From Rhodococcus sp. RD6.2 (GTDB lineage Bacteria; Actinomycetota; Actinomycetes; Mycobacteriales; Mycobacteriaceae): DNA of 64,000 bases. Under the pieces are notes generated by a model, which was not told the DNA's origin, searched no databases, and was given only the letters and a program-made list of their open reading frames with translations. How positions within the stretch are numbered: the first letter of the stretch is position 1; each line of letters starts with the position of its first letter. The stretch is from positions 413,477 through 477,476 of the forward strand of contig NZ_CVQP01000005.1 in NCBI RefSeq assembly GCF_001040705.1, written 5' to 3'. Below are positions 1 to 11,893 of the stretch, in pieces. The translations under genes and the position numbers were made by a program.

Positions 1-441
1 GGCCTCAAGACCGGGTACTTCGCGCAGGAACACGACACCCTCGACGACGAGGCCAGCGTGTGGGAGAACATCCGGCACGCCGCGCCGGACGCGGGGGAGC
101 AGGACCTGCGGGGTCTGCTCGGTGCGTTCATGTTCTCCGGCCCTCAGCTCGACCAGCCGGCGGGCACCCTGTCGGGTGGCGAGAAGACCCGCCTCGCGCT
201 GGCCGGTCTGGTGTCCTCGGCGGCGAACGTGCTGCTGCTCGACGAGCCGACCAACAACCTCGACCCGATCTCCCGCGAGCAGGTGCTCGAGGCGCTGCGC
301 AGCTACACGGGCGCCGTCGTGCTGGTCACCCACGACCCTGGCGCGGCCGAGGCGCTGAATCCGGAACGCGTCATCCTGCTCCCCGACGGCACCGAGGACC
401 ACTGGTCGCAGGACTACCTGGACCTCATCTCGCTGGCCTGA
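1..441 (+). CDS. ABC-F family ATPase, C-terminal fragment
   Basis: This is the end of an ABC-F (duplicated ATPase, no membrane domain) protein; the gene begins before the window. The reading frame is open from base 1. Visible are the ABC signature LSGGEKTRLALAGL, Walker B LLLDEPTNNLDP and an H-loop VLVTHDPG, all in the second nucleotide-binding domain. The run GYFAQEHDTLDD just before the signature is typical of ABC-F. Family members act on ribosomes in translation or antibiotic protection rather than in transport. The position, followed by a small HTH gene, acnR and acn, matches M. tuberculosis Rv1473, so it is probably that orthologue. Which ABC-F subgroup it belongs to cannot be told from this fragment. 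Confidence 0.93.
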   Translation, partial: GLKTGYFAQEHDTLDDEASVWENIRHAAPDAGEQDLRGLLGAFMFSGPQLDQPAGTLSGGEKTRLALAGLVSSAANVLLLDEPTNNLDPISREQVLEALRSYTGAVVLVTHDPGAAEALNPERVILLPDGTEDHWSQDYLDLISLA

Positions 442-491
442 CGGCCGGCCCGGGCCGCGGTCGCGGATCTGTACTAGCCTGGATTTCGAAT

Positions 492-507
492 GGTGACGTG
501 CATCACA
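492..507. promoter_or_regulatory. CRP/GlxR-type binding site candidate
   Basis: GGTGACGTGCATCACA fits the CRP-family pattern TGTGA-N6-TCACA with one mismatch in the outer bases; the GTGA-N6-TCAC core is exact. It ends 26 bases before the start of the small HTH gene at 534 and lies just downstream of a possible -10 TAGCCT at 475-480. In that arrangement bound regulator would more likely repress than activate. The function is inferred from the motif only. Confidence 0.45.
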
Positions 508-533
508 TCTGGTGTCTTTTGAGGGGACGGGTG

Positions 534-761
534 ATGGCAGATCTGAAGCAGGTGAGGAAGGGCACGCGCATCTCGGGTGGCGCCCGCGACGAGCTGCAGA
601 CCGAGGTCCGTGCCCGCTACGTCGGGGGCGCCAGCATCCGATCCCTCGCCGACGCCACCGGACGCTCCTACGGCTTCATCCGAACCCTGCTCACCGAATC
701 CGGAGTCGAACTGCGTGGGCGCGGCGGCCCCAATCGCCGCCGCGCCGTCCGCGGTGCCTGA
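534..761 (+). CDS. small helix-turn-helix DNA-binding protein (Rv1473A-like)
   Basis: A 75-residue basic protein. An HTH is visible at about residues 31-55: ASIRSLADATGRSYGFIRTL looks like helix 2, turn and recognition helix. It is followed by a basic Gly/Arg tail. The ATG at 534 is chosen because a purine-rich stretch (GAGGGGACGGG, 521-531) precedes it at normal spacing; an adjacent GTG at 531 would add one residue. Its place between an ABC-F gene and acnR matches Rv1473A of M. tuberculosis, a small putative regulator. Targets are unknown. A CRP-like palindrome lies just upstream. Full-length and intact. Confidence 0.85.
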   Translation: MADLKQVRKGTRISGGARDELQTEVRARYVGGASIRSLADATGRSYGFIRTLLTESGVELRGRGGPNRRRAVRGA

Positions 762-804
762 CCACTGGACTCGAGCGCACCGAGGGTGCGCGGACGCGGT
801 TGCC

Positions 805-1380
805 TCAGTCGGACGAGCGCTGAGCGCGCACCGACTCCTCGACCAGATCGAGCACCGCGGAGAGGTTCTCGCCGCCATGGCCGGAAGCGATCCGGGCGAT
901 CAGGCCGTCCAGGACGAGGTCGAGGTAGCCGACCAGTACGTCGGTCGGTAGGTCGTCGCGGAGCCGTCCCGCTTCCTTCTGGCGCTCCAGCCGAGCAACC
1001 GTGGCCTCGGTGAGTTCCTCACCTCGCCGGCTCCACTCCTTCGCGAACGCAGGATCCGTGCGCAGACGACGCGAGATCTCCACTCTCGTCGCCAACCAGT
1101 CGAACTGGTCCGGCTGCGCGAGCATGTCTCGCATCACCTGGACCAGACCCTGCTCGGCGGCGACGTCGGCCATCCGCGTCGCGTCCTCCTGGGCCAAAGC
1201 CAGGAAGAGGCCGTCCTTGTCCTTGAAATGGTGGAAGATCGCACCCCGCGACAACGCGGTGGCGTCCTCCAGCCTGCGCACCGTGGCGCCCTCGTAGCCG
1301 AACTCCGCGAAACAGCGGCGAGCGCCATCGAGAATCTGCCGTCGACGTGCCAGCAGGTGGTCCTCACTGACCTTCGGCAC
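805..1380 (-). CDS. acnR: TetR-family repressor AcnR
   Basis: A 191-residue TetR regulator. The N-terminal HTH (residues about 12-58; GYEGATVRRLEDATALSRGAIFHHF) is well conserved and is followed by an all-helical ligand/dimer domain. In Corynebacterium glutamicum the neighbour of acn, AcnR, represses aconitase; position and length match here. It lies directly downstream of acn on the same strand, 113 bases after its stop. A perfect 14-base palindrome (1391-1404) overlaps its own ribosome-binding region (AAGGAA), which suggests autoregulation. A sequence matching the published AcnR motif lies upstream of acn at 4441-4456. Confidence 0.93.
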   Translation of the reverse strand: MPKVSEDHLLARRRQILDGARRCFAEFGYEGATVRRLEDATALSRGAIFHHFKDKDGLFLALAQEDATRMADVAAEQGLVQVMRDMLAQPDQFDWLATRVEISRRLRTDPAFAKEWSRRGEELTEATVARLERQKEAGRLRDDLPTDVLVGYLDLVLDGLIARIASGHGGENLSAVLDLVEESVRAQRSSD

Positions 1381-1390
1381 AGCCGGGTTC

Positions 1391-1404
1391 CTTTCGTACG
1401 AAAG
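1391..1404. promoter_or_regulatory. 14-bp perfect palindrome upstream of acnR
   Basis: CTTTCGTACGAAAG is a perfect palindrome ending 10 bases before the acnR start codon and overlapping its Shine-Dalgarno purines. TetR repressors bind such symmetric sites, so autoregulation is possible. However, it differs from the AcnR-type site at 4441-4456 and shares with it only the GTAC core. Confidence 0.45.
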
Positions 1405-1409
1405 CGGAA

Positions 1410-1444
1410 CGGCGGGCCCGAGACGAGACGTCCCGAGCCCGCCG
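1410..1444 (-). terminator. hairpin after acn
   Basis: CGGCGGGC at 1410-1417 and GCCCGCCG at 1437-1444 form a perfect 8-bp stem with a 19-base loop, 50-84 bases past the acn stop. No U-tract follows, so it would be a factor-assisted terminator or a processing hairpin between acn and acnR. Confidence 0.4.
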
Positions 1445-1493
1445 TCAGCGCACTACACGGTCACTGGGTCACACGGTGGCCCAGGTGATCGGG

Positions 1494-4436
<2,943 letters not shown>

Positions 4437-4440
4437 CTAA

Positions 4441-4456
4441 CAGTACGCTTGTCCTG
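4441..4456 (-). promoter_or_regulatory. AcnR operator in the acn promoter region
   Basis: On the acn strand this reads CAGGACAAGCGTACTG. That agrees at every fixed position with the AcnR motif I recall for corynebacteria and mycobacteria (CAG-N-AC-NNN-C-GTACTG). It lies 143-158 bases upstream of the acn start codon, in the long acn 5' region. A weak -10-like stretch (GTTAGAGT) follows it, so bound AcnR would overlap the promoter. The motif is recalled, not looked up. Confidence 0.75.
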
Positions 4457-4664
4457 TTGAGACTCGCGGGCGGGGTGCTCCGCGCGTCACACCTCGTGAT
4501 CCTTGTCTCCGGGGCGGCTGTCCGCAATGTGAGTGCGCCTTCCCGGAGGGGCGTCTCGGCGAAACGGCATTGTCACTCTGTCCGTTTCCTGCGCAACAGT
4601 CCCGTAATGTGCGTGGCGGTCCCGCGGCACCCGCCGCACCCGCTACCGACGCTCCGGAAGAAAG

Positions 4665-5183
4665 ATGCCTGTTTCCCACACCATCGCGTTCCTCCCGGCT
4701 CCCGCCGACATTCCGAACAGCGTCGATATCGACACCATCCTCGCCGACCTCCAGGACGACGGGGTGTCCGCGCCCGCCGACGACGTGGCCGGTCTCCAGG
4801 ACGTGGTCGCCCGTGCGGACCGCGAGGGGATCACGCTTCGGGTGGTGGTGCTCGACGAGAACCCGGGACGCGACTCGCAGCTGCGCGACATCGCGACCGA
4901 CGTCGGCGAACAGCAGGGGGGAACCATCCTGGTTCTCAGTCCGAACTGGGTGGGGACGTCCAGCGACGCGCTGCCCCGCGTTGCGGTCGAGGATGCGCAG
5001 GATCACGCCTACACCGGTAACGCGGTGGCTTCCGCGAACCAGTTCCTCGATGCGGTCGTCGAGCCGGATGCGCCGTACGGACTGATCACGGTGGGGCTCC
5101 TGCTCGTCGTCGGCGCGGGCGCCGCCGTGACGTGGCGACTGCGCTCGCGCCGGGCCGCGGCCGCGACCCGCGTGGAGGACTGA
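4665..5183 (+). CDS. Rv1476-like membrane protein (DUF6676 type)
   Basis: A 172-residue protein with an N-terminal soluble domain of about 130 residues and one C-terminal TM segment (about residues 138-158, LITVGLLLVVGAGAAVTW) followed by a positively charged tail. This topology puts the soluble part outside the cytosol or in a tail-anchored position. It has no signal peptide. The ATG at 4665 is preceded by GGAAGAAAG. Its position between acn and ripA matches M. tuberculosis Rv1476, a conserved mycobacterial membrane protein. The soluble domain binds no recognised cofactor. The molecular role is unknown; proximity to ripA suggests envelope biology. Confidence 0.85.
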   Translation: MPVSHTIAFLPAPADIPNSVDIDTILADLQDDGVSAPADDVAGLQDVVARADREGITLRVVVLDENPGRDSQLRDIATDVGEQQGGTILVLSPNWVGTSSDALPRVAVEDAQDHAYTGNAVASANQFLDAVVEPDAPYGLITVGLLLVVGAGAAVTWRLRSRRAAAATRVED

Positions 5184-5335
5184 CCGCCACCCGAGCGTCG
5201 GCGGTTCGAATTCTCAAGCCGGAAAATATCTTTCGCTACCCGCGAGTTACTCCCAGTACAGGCGGGGTGTGTGCGGTGTAATTACTCCTGTGTCAGTTGT
5301 GACTGGAGTTTCGCTAGTTCGCGAAGTGTCGTACG

Positions 5336-5453
5336 GTGCCAATGGCACTCTTGGGGAAGAAGTGTCGCTGTGGGCAGGACCGCCACGTAAGTGGCGCCTG
5401 CTCACCGGAGTCCACGGGTGAGCATGCCTGGGACGTCCTCCGGCGTGCACGCC
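5336..5453 (+). promoter_or_regulatory. hairpin-rich 5' leader of ripA
   Basis: The 305-base gap before ripA contains a run of inverted repeats: GTGCC/GGCAC (5336-5348), CACTCTT/AAGAAGTG around GGGG (5346-5364, sharing bases with the first), CGCCAC/GTGGCG with a GTAA tetraloop (5381-5396), TGCTCACC/GGTGAGCA (5399-5424), GGACGTCC (5431-5438) and GGCGTGCACGCC (5442-5453). The first two cannot form together. Upstream, TTACTCC occurs twice (5247-5253, 5282-5288), spaced 35 bases, as a possible activator repeat. This resembles a structured regulatory leader. I could not match it to the ydaO c-di-AMP riboswitch, which controls related genes in actinobacteria. Confidence 0.45.
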
Positions 5454-5488
5454 TTCCCCGGGTGGTTGCGCGACCGAGGGAGACGATC

Positions 5489-7057
5489 GTGAGACGAAGG
5501 GCACCGGGCGGGACCCGCAGATTCACGCGGAAACGGGTCCGCCGCGCGCAGACCCTGGTCGGGTTCGGCCTCGCAGTTGCGGTCCTCGTTGCCACGCCGG
5601 GACTCGTCGGTGCCGTTCCGCCGCCGCCCCCGAACCCGAGCGACGGACAACTGCAGCAGGCCGACGACGACGTCGCCGCCCGGATCGGCCAGGTCGGATC
5701 CCTCATCAACGAGGTGGCCAGTGCGGACCAGCGGCTCCGCGCACTCGACGACGCCGTCGCGATCAAACGCGAAGCGGTGAACAAGGCCCTCGTCGACCTC
5801 CAGTCGGCCCGTGATGCCGCGGTCTCCGCCGCCGACGCCGTAGCGGGAACGCTCCAGGCACTGCGAGATGCGGGCGCTCAGATCGAGGCGGCGCAGGTCC
5901 GGTTCGACGAGTTCGCCGCCAGCACGTACCGGCAGGGCACCGGCGTCTCGTCGATGGCGTCGTTCATCGGTTCGCAGGGGCCGGACGACATCCTCGACCG
6001 TGCGCAGGTGATGCGCGTACTCGCATCGAACAAGAACGCCGTCCTCGACTCGCTGCAACGCGCTCGGACGGCGGAGGCCAACCGGAACTCCGCGGCCCGC
6101 GAGGCCAAGCAGCAGGCTGACGAGGCGGCGTCGGCGGCCGAGGCCCGCAAGGCCGAAGCGGAAGGCGCCATCGCCGAGGCACGGGCCGCGCTGGCCGATC
6201 AGCAGTCGAAGAAGGCGGCGGTCGAAGCGGAGAAGGCCGCCGCCGAGTCGCAACTCGCGTCGGCCCGGGACAACGTCTCGGGGCTGCAGAGCCAGCGGCA
6301 GGCCTTCGTCAACTGGGACACCCAGCGGGCCGCCGAGCAGGCCGCCGCCGAGGCCGCCGCGGCAGCAGCTCGAGAGGCCGCCGCCGAGGCTGCCGCCCGA
6401 GTCGCCGCGGATCAGGCCGCGCGGGACCGCGCTCGGGCTCTCGCCGAAGGGCAGCGAAGCCACACGCAGGTCGAGGACCAGGACGACACCGACTCCGGCG
6501 CCGCGGACAGCGACGACACGGACTCCGGCACCGCGGACAGCGACGACACGTCGCAGGACAGCGAGGAGGCCGAGACCGCGCCCACCACCAAACCCAAGCC
6601 GAAACCGACGAAGCCGCGACCGTCGATCACCGGCAGCGCCGCAGTCGAGTCCGTCATCGACCGCGCGATGTCGCAACTGGGCATTCCGTACGCGTGGGGC
6701 GGGGGCAACGAGAACGGTCCGACGCTCGGCATCCGCGACGGCGGCGTCGCCGACAGCTACGGCGACTTCAACAAGGTCGGATTCGACTGCTCGGGACTGA
6801 TGATCTACGCGTTCGCCGGCATCGGGATCTCGCTGCCGCACTACACCGGATACCAGTACACCGCGGGCGAACAGGTTCCGAGTTCTCAGATGAAACGCGG
6901 CGACATGGTCTTCTACGGGCCCAATGCCAGCCAGCACGTCGGGCTGTACCTTGGCAACGGGGAGATGATCGAAGCTCCGCAGTCGGGATCGGTGGTCAAG
7001 GTCTCGCCTCTGCGCTGGGACGGCATGACCCCGTACGTGGTCCGGTTGGTGTCCTGA
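5489..7057 (+). CDS. ripA: NlpC/P60 peptidoglycan endopeptidase, RipA-like
   Basis: A secreted D,L-endopeptidase that cleaves peptidoglycan stems during cell separation (known for RipA). The GTG at 5489 gives 522 residues, has GAGGGAGA upstream and makes the N-terminus (RRRAPGG) align with RipA. Order: signal peptide about 18-43 (ending LVGAVP), long Ala/Glu/Lys coiled coil about 52-340, acidic Asp/Ser linker, Lys/Pro stretch (TKPKPKPTKP), NlpC/P60 domain from about 395. The catalytic Cys434 (FDCSGLM) and His483 (SQHVGLY) are present. The frame is open further upstream to 5336, but that stretch is Cys-rich and hairpin-rich and I treat it as leader. No ripB follows; the next gene is moxR. A second small NlpC/P60 gene lies at 31320. 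Confidence 0.94.
   Translation: MRRRAPGGTRRFTRKRVRRAQTLVGFGLAVAVLVATPGLVGAVPPPPPNPSDGQLQQADDDVAARIGQVGSLINEVASADQRLRALDDAVAIKREAVNKALVDLQSARDAAVSAADAVAGTLQALRDAGAQIEAAQVRFDEFAASTYRQGTGVSSMASFIGSQGPDDILDRAQVMRVLASNKNAVLDSLQRARTAEANRNSAAREAKQQADEAASAAEARKAEAEGAIAEARAALADQQSKKAAVEAEKAAAESQLASARDNVSGLQSQRQAFVNWDTQRAAEQAAAEAAAAAAREAAAEAAARVAADQAARDRARALAEGQRSHTQVEDQDDTDSGAADSDDTDSGTADSDDTSQDSEEAETAPTTKPKPKPTKPRPSITGSAAVESVIDRAMSQLGIPYAWGGGNENGPTLGIRDGGVADSYGDFNKVGFDCSGLMIYAFAGIGISLPHYTGYQYTAGEQVPSSQMKRGDMVFYGPNASQHVGLYLGNGEMIEAPQSGSVVKVSPLRWDGMTPYVVRLVS
6483..6549 (+). repeat. 30-bp tandem repeat in the ripA linker
   Basis: Two nearly identical 30-base units (6483-6512, 6513-6542) and a partial third encode an acidic decapeptide repeat, D-D-T-D-S-G-[AT]-A-D-S. 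The repeat length is a multiple of three, so copy-number change would lengthen or shorten the linker before the catalytic domain without a frameshift. Confidence 0.8.
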
Positions 7058-7105
7058 TCCGCTCGGTCGAGTGGGGTCGGGGGGAGTGAAAGTGGTGGAT
7101 TCTTG

Positions 7106-8287
7106 GTGACCTCACAGGGCGCGGGCCGTGATCTCGCGGTTGCCGCAGCAGCCGACGGCGGGACAGGGTCCGGCGGCGCGGCGACGCCCGACACGGCGAA
7201 GCCCGAAACCGCGAAGCCCGGGACGGTCTCGACGACCGCGTCGGACGTCCAGTCCGAGGCGCAGCTTCTCGAGAAGGTGATCTACGAGGTCAAGCGTGTC
7301 ATCGTGGGTCAGGACCGGTTGGTGGAGCGGATTCTCGTCGGGCTCCTGGCCAAGGGGCACGTGTTGCTCGAAGGTGTGCCCGGCGTTGCCAAGACGCTTG
7401 CCGTCGAGACCTTCGCGACCGTGGTCGGTGGCAGCTTCTCCCGTGTGCAGTTCACCCCCGACCTGGTGCCCACCGACCTCGTCGGCACCCGTATCTACCG
7501 GCAGGGACGCGAGGCGTTCGACATCGAGCTCGGTCCCGTTGTCGCGAACTTCCTCCTCGCCGACGAGATCAACCGCGCGCCCGCGAAGGTGCAGTCGGCA
7601 CTGCTCGAGGTGATGGCCGAGCGGCACGTCACCATCGGCGGCAAGACCTTCCCGATGCCCGAGCCGTTCCTGGTCATGGCGACGCAGAACCCCATCGAGA
7701 ACGAGGGCGTCTACCCGCTGCCGGAGGCGCAGCGAGACCGATTCCTGTTCAAGATCCTCGTCGACTACCCGTCGGTCGAGGAGGAACGCGAGATCGTCTA
7801 CCGGATGGGTGTGGCGGCGCCCGAACCGCGCCAGGTGCTCGGTCCCGACGACCTGATCCGGCTGCAGAAGACGGCAGCAGGCGTGTTCGTTCATCACGCC
7901 CTGGTCGACTACGTGGTCCGAGTGATCGCTTCGACCCGTACGCCCGAGTCGTTCGGGCTGACGGACGTCGCAGGCTGGATCTCGTACGGTGCATCGCCCC
8001 GCGCGACGCTCGGCATCATCTCGTCGTCGCGGGCGCTCGCGATGCTGCGCGGCCGTGACTACGTGGTCCCGCAGGACGTGCTCGACGTCATCCCGGACGT
8101 CCTGCGTCACCGTCTGGTGCTGTCGTACGACGCGCTCGCCGACGAGGTGAGCCCCGACGATGTCATCGCGCGTGTGCTGCAGACGGTCGGTCTCCCGCAG
8201 GTGGCGGCGCAGCCTGTCGCGCCGGTGCCCGCGCCCGCCCCGAACCCCGCTGCTGCCGCGGCACCGGTAGGGGGCGCGCCGCGGTGA
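7106..8287 (+). CDS. moxR1: MoxR-family AAA+ ATPase
   Basis: A 393-residue MoxR ATPase, a chaperone-type AAA+ protein usually acting with VWA proteins. A disordered Thr/Lys/Pro N-terminus of about 45 residues precedes the AAA core. Walker A is GVPGVAKT, Walker B is LLADEIN, and the sensor run MATQNPIENEG is present. The C-terminal Ala/Pro tail follows the lid domain. The start is uncertain: GTG 7106 is used, but TTG 7103 is adjacent. Its stop overlaps the next start (GTGA, 8284-8287), showing translational coupling to the DUF58 gene. The order moxR-DUF58-VWA matches Rv1479-Rv1481. Confidence 0.95.
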   Translation: MTSQGAGRDLAVAAAADGGTGSGGAATPDTAKPETAKPGTVSTTASDVQSEAQLLEKVIYEVKRVIVGQDRLVERILVGLLAKGHVLLEGVPGVAKTLAVETFATVVGGSFSRVQFTPDLVPTDLVGTRIYRQGREAFDIELGPVVANFLLADEINRAPAKVQSALLEVMAERHVTIGGKTFPMPEPFLVMATQNPIENEGVYPLPEAQRDRFLFKILVDYPSVEEEREIVYRMGVAAPEPRQVLGPDDLIRLQKTAAGVFVHHALVDYVVRVIASTRTPESFGLTDVAGWISYGASPRATLGIISSSRALAMLRGRDYVVPQDVLDVIPDVLRHRLVLSYDALADEVSPDDVIARVLQTVGLPQVAAQPVAPVPAPAPNPAAAAAPVGGAPR

Positions 8288-9240
8288 CGCCGTCCGGTTC
8301 ACCGCTGCCGTCCCTGCGGTCCGGACAGCTACGCGACCCGGAACTGTCGGCGGCGTTGCGGACCCTGGAGTTGACGGTTCGTCGGCGTCTCGACGGCGTC
8401 CTGCACGGCGAGCACCTGGGGTTGATCCCGGGCCCCGGTACCGAACCGGGTGACGCACGCATGTATCAGCCGGGCGACGACGTCCGGCAGATGGACTGGT
8501 CGGTCACCGCCCGCACGACGCACCCGCACGTGCGGCAGTCCGTCGCGGACCGCGAGTTGGAGACGTGGCTGGTCGTCGACCTGTCCGCCAGCCTCGACTT
8601 CGGCACCACGGGTGCGGAGAAGCGGGACCTCGCGGTCGCGGCGGCGGCCGCGGTCACCCACCTCACCAGTGGGGGCGGCAACCGGATCGGCGCGATCGTC
8701 ACGACCGGCCACCGGACCGTGCGCATCCCGGCGCGTGGCGGCCGGATCCACTCCAGGGCGATGCTCCGTCAGATCGCGACCACGCCGCACGCGCCCGACG
8801 GGGTGCGCGGCGACCTCAAGGGTGCGATCGAGTCGCTACGGCGGCCGCAGCGACGTCGCGGACTCGCCGTGGTGATCAGTGACTTCCTCGGCCCGCTCGA
8901 CTGGGAACGGTCCCTCCGGGCCGTGTCCGGCCGCCACGACCTGCTCGGCGTCGAGGTGCTCGATCCGCGCGACCTCGAACTGCCGGACCTCGGTGACGTG
9001 GTCCTGCACGACCCCGAGACGGGCCGAACCCGCGAGTTCACAACGACTCCGCGGCTGCGGGCCGATTTCGCCACGGCCGCGCAGGCGCACCGGGTGGACG
9101 TCGAGCAGGCGTTGCGTCGGTGCGGTGCACCGGTACTCGGCCTGCGCACCGACCGTGACTGGATCGCGGACGTCGTGCGCTTCGTCGCGGCCCGCAGACA
9201 CAGCTATGGTTCCCGGGTGAATCGAGCGGCCCGCCAGTGA
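8284..9240 (+). CDS. DUF58 domain protein (Rv1480-like)
   Basis: A 318-residue protein with the DUF58 signature [18 protein letters not shown] and a following VWA-like fold that starts at [12 protein letters not shown]. The D-x-S-x-S pattern (DLSAS) suggests a metal-binding VWA site. It has no signal peptide and no membrane segment. It overlaps moxR by four bases and the downstream VWA gene by four bases, so the three are one translationally coupled unit. In other bacteria this trio works as a chaperone or insertion module; the substrate here is unknown, though the ripA neighbour suggests envelope enzymes. Confidence 0.93.
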   Translation: MTPSGSPLPSLRSGQLRDPELSAALRTLELTVRRRLDGVLHGEHLGLIPGPGTEPGDARMYQPGDDVRQMDWSVTARTTHPHVRQSVADRELETWLVVDLSASLDFGTTGAEKRDLAVAAAAAVTHLTSGGGNRIGAIVTTGHRTVRIPARGGRIHSRAMLRQIATTPHAPDGVRGDLKGAIESLRRPQRRRGLAVVISDFLGPLDWERSLRAVSGRHDLLGVEVLDPRDLELPDLGDVVLHDPETGRTREFTTTPRLRADFATAAQAHRVDVEQALRRCGAPVLGLRTDRDWIADVVRFVAARRHSYGSRVNRAARQ

Positions 9241-10217
9241 GTCTGACCCAGTTCGCGTCACCCGGGTGGTTGGCGTTCCTCCTCGTCGTCGCCGCACTCG
9301 CCGCCGCCTATGTGCTCGCGCAGCGCCGGCGGCAGCGCAACATGCTCCGGTTCTCGAATCTGGAGTTGCTGGAGAAGGTGGCGCCCACGCGACCGGGTCG
9401 GCTTCGGCACCTGCCGACAGCCTTGGTTCTCGTGGGGTTGATGCTGCTGACGGTGGCGCTCGCCGGTCCGACGTCGGACAAGAAGGTTCCGCGCAACCGG
9501 GCGACGGTGATGCTGGTGATCGACGTGTCACTGTCGATGAAGTCCACCGACGTCGCGCCGACCCGGCTCGCGGCCGCGCAGGAAGCCGCGAAGCAGTTCG
9601 CGGACGGGCTCACCCCCGGCATCAACCTCGGCCTGGTCGCCTTCGCGGGCACCGCGTCCGTCCTCGTCTCGCCGACCGTCAACCGCGAGGAGACGAAGGC
9701 CGCGATCGATCACCTCACCCTCGCCGAGCGGACCGCGACCGGTGAGGCGATCTTCACCTCACTGCAGTCGATCGAGACGCTCGGCGCCGTCCTCGGTGGC
9801 GGCGATCAGGTTCCGCCCGCGCGGATCGTGTTGCTGTCCGACGGCAAGCAGACGGTTCCGGACAGCCCGGACGACGCCCGCGGCGGCTACACGGCAGCGA
9901 GTGAGGCGAAGGAGCGGGGCGTCCCCATCTCGACGATCTCGTTCGGCACCTCGTACGGCACCGTCGACATCGGCGACGATCGGATCGCCGTGCCAGTAGA
10001 CGATCCGTCGCTGCGTGAGATCGCGAATCTGTCCGGTGGCTCCTTCTTCACCGCGTCGAGCCTCGAGGAACTCAACAAGGTGTACGACACGCTCGAGGAG
10101 CAGATCGGGTTCGAGATCACCCGCGGTGACGCGAGCCGGGCGTGGCTGGTTCTCGGTGTCCTCTTCACCGCTGCCGGAATGGCCGCTGCACTGGTTCTGC
10201 GCCAACGCCTGCCGTGA
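9237..10217 (+). CDS. VWA domain membrane protein, BatA-like (Rv1481-like)
   Basis: A 326-residue protein with a TM segment near the N-terminus (about residues 10-26), a second at about 60-77, a VWA domain and a C-terminal TM segment (about 302-320). The MIDAS motif DVSLSMKS and the later acidic residue in LLSDGKQT are intact, so metal-dependent ligand binding is expected. The topology BatA-TM-VWA-TM is typical of MoxR partners. It starts inside the DUF58 stop (GTGA overlap) and ends 62 bases before fabG1. Confidence 0.93.
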   Translation: MSLTQFASPGWLAFLLVVAALAAAYVLAQRRRQRNMLRFSNLELLEKVAPTRPGRLRHLPTALVLVGLMLLTVALAGPTSDKKVPRNRATVMLVIDVSLSMKSTDVAPTRLAAAQEAAKQFADGLTPGINLGLVAFAGTASVLVSPTVNREETKAAIDHLTLAERTATGEAIFTSLQSIETLGAVLGGGDQVPPARIVLLSDGKQTVPDSPDDARGGYTAASEAKERGVPISTISFGTSYGTVDIGDDRIAVPVDDPSLREIANLSGGSFFTASSLEELNKVYDTLEEQIGFEITRGDASRAWLVLGVLFTAAGMAAALVLRQRLP

Positions 10218-10267
10218 CCCAGTGGCGCCTGACAGAATGTGCCTCCGGCTGACCCTTACCCAACAGA

Positions 10268-11002
<735 letters not shown>

Positions 11003-11055
11003 CCGCCTCGAACCTTCTCCCACACCACGACTTACATCTCCAGAGGAGCACAACC

Positions 11056-11889
11056 ATGGGCGGACTGCTCGAAGGCAAGACAATTCTCGTGACGGGCATC
11101 ATCACCGATGCCTCCATCGCGTTCCACACCGCGAAGGTCGCCCAGCAGCAGGGTGCCAAGGTGATCATCACCGGCATCCCGGAGCGGCTGCGACTGATCG
11201 ACCGGATCGCTCAGCGTCTCCCGGAGCCGGTGCCGGCGGCGATCCCCCTGGACGTGACCGACGAGGAGAGCCTCGGTGCGCTCGCCGACAAGGTCCGTGA
11301 GTTGGCCCCCGAGGGTCTCGACGGCGTCGTCCACTCGATCGCCTTCGCGCCCAAGACTCTGATGGGTCCCGATGCCGTGCCGTTCCTCGACGGTCCCGGA
11401 CCGGACGTTGCCAAGGCGTTCGAGATCTCCGCGTGGAGCTACGCCTCGCTCGCGCGCGCCGTGCTTCCCGTCATGAACGAGCGCGGCTCGATCGTCGGGA
11501 TGGACTTCGATCCGCGCACCGCGATGCCGGACTACAACTGGATGGGCGTCGCCAAGGCCGCGCTCGAGTCCGTGAACCGGTACGTGGCACGGGAAGTGGG
11601 CTACGCCAAGAAGATCCGGTCGAACCTGGTTGCGGCGGGCCCGATCAAGACGCTCGCGGCGAAGGCGATCTCGGGCACTGCGACGGACGACGCCAAGAAG
11701 CTGAACATGCTGAACGACTACTGGGACGGCGCATCGCCCATCGGCTGGAACGTCGACGATCCGGGCGTCGTGGGTACCAGCGTGTGCGCGGTGCTGTCGG
11801 ACTTCCTGCCCGCCACCACCGGCTCGATCATCTACGTCGACGGCGGAGCCAGCCACAACACGTGGTTCCCCGAGAACTTCATGGGCTGA
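11056..11889 (+). CDS. inhA: enoyl-ACP reductase InhA
   Basis: NADH-dependent enoyl-ACP reductase of FAS-II, 277 residues (about 8 more than M. tuberculosis InhA). The Gly-rich loop [12 protein letters not shown], Tyr160 and Lys167 in [13 protein letters not shown] (the Tyr158/Lys165 pair of InhA), and the [12 protein letters not shown] loop are present. Ser94 (VVHSIAF), the site altered in some isoniazid-resistant M. tuberculosis, is the wild-type residue here. The ATG at 11056 follows AGAGGAG with good spacing. It ends four bases before the ferrochelatase GTG, so the two are likely coupled. Confidence 0.97.
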   Translation: MGGLLEGKTILVTGIITDASIAFHTAKVAQQQGAKVIITGIPERLRLIDRIAQRLPEPVPAAIPLDVTDEESLGALADKVRELAPEGLDGVVHSIAFAPKTLMGPDAVPFLDGPGPDVAKAFEISAWSYASLARAVLPVMNERGSIVGMDFDPRTAMPDYNWMGVAKAALESVNRYVAREVGYAKKIRSNLVAAGPIKTLAAKAISGTATDDAKKLNMLNDYWDGASPIGWNVDDPGVVGTSVCAVLSDFLPATTGSIIYVDGGASHNTWFPENFMG

Positions 11890-11893
11890 CACG

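Noticed and set aside
446-457. CGGCCCGGGCCG palindrome after the ABC-F gene as a terminator
   Set aside because: Short, with no loop and no U-tract; GC-rich palindromes are common here.
5336-5488. upstream extension of the ripA-like gene (ATG 5342)
   Set aside because: In frame and without stops, but it is Cys/Arg-rich, unlike RipA, and consists of hairpins. GTG 5489 has a ribosome-binding site and aligns with the RipA N-terminus.
5184-5488. ydaO c-di-AMP riboswitch
   Set aside because: The conserved blocks I recall for ydaO (GGGGTGAAT and AGCTAACCTCG types) are not found, so the leader is left unnamed.
6300-6420. GCC/GCG-rich repeats in ripA as a mobile or CRISPR-like array
   Set aside because: They encode Ala/Glu coiled coil, have no fixed spacer-repeat pattern and stay in frame.
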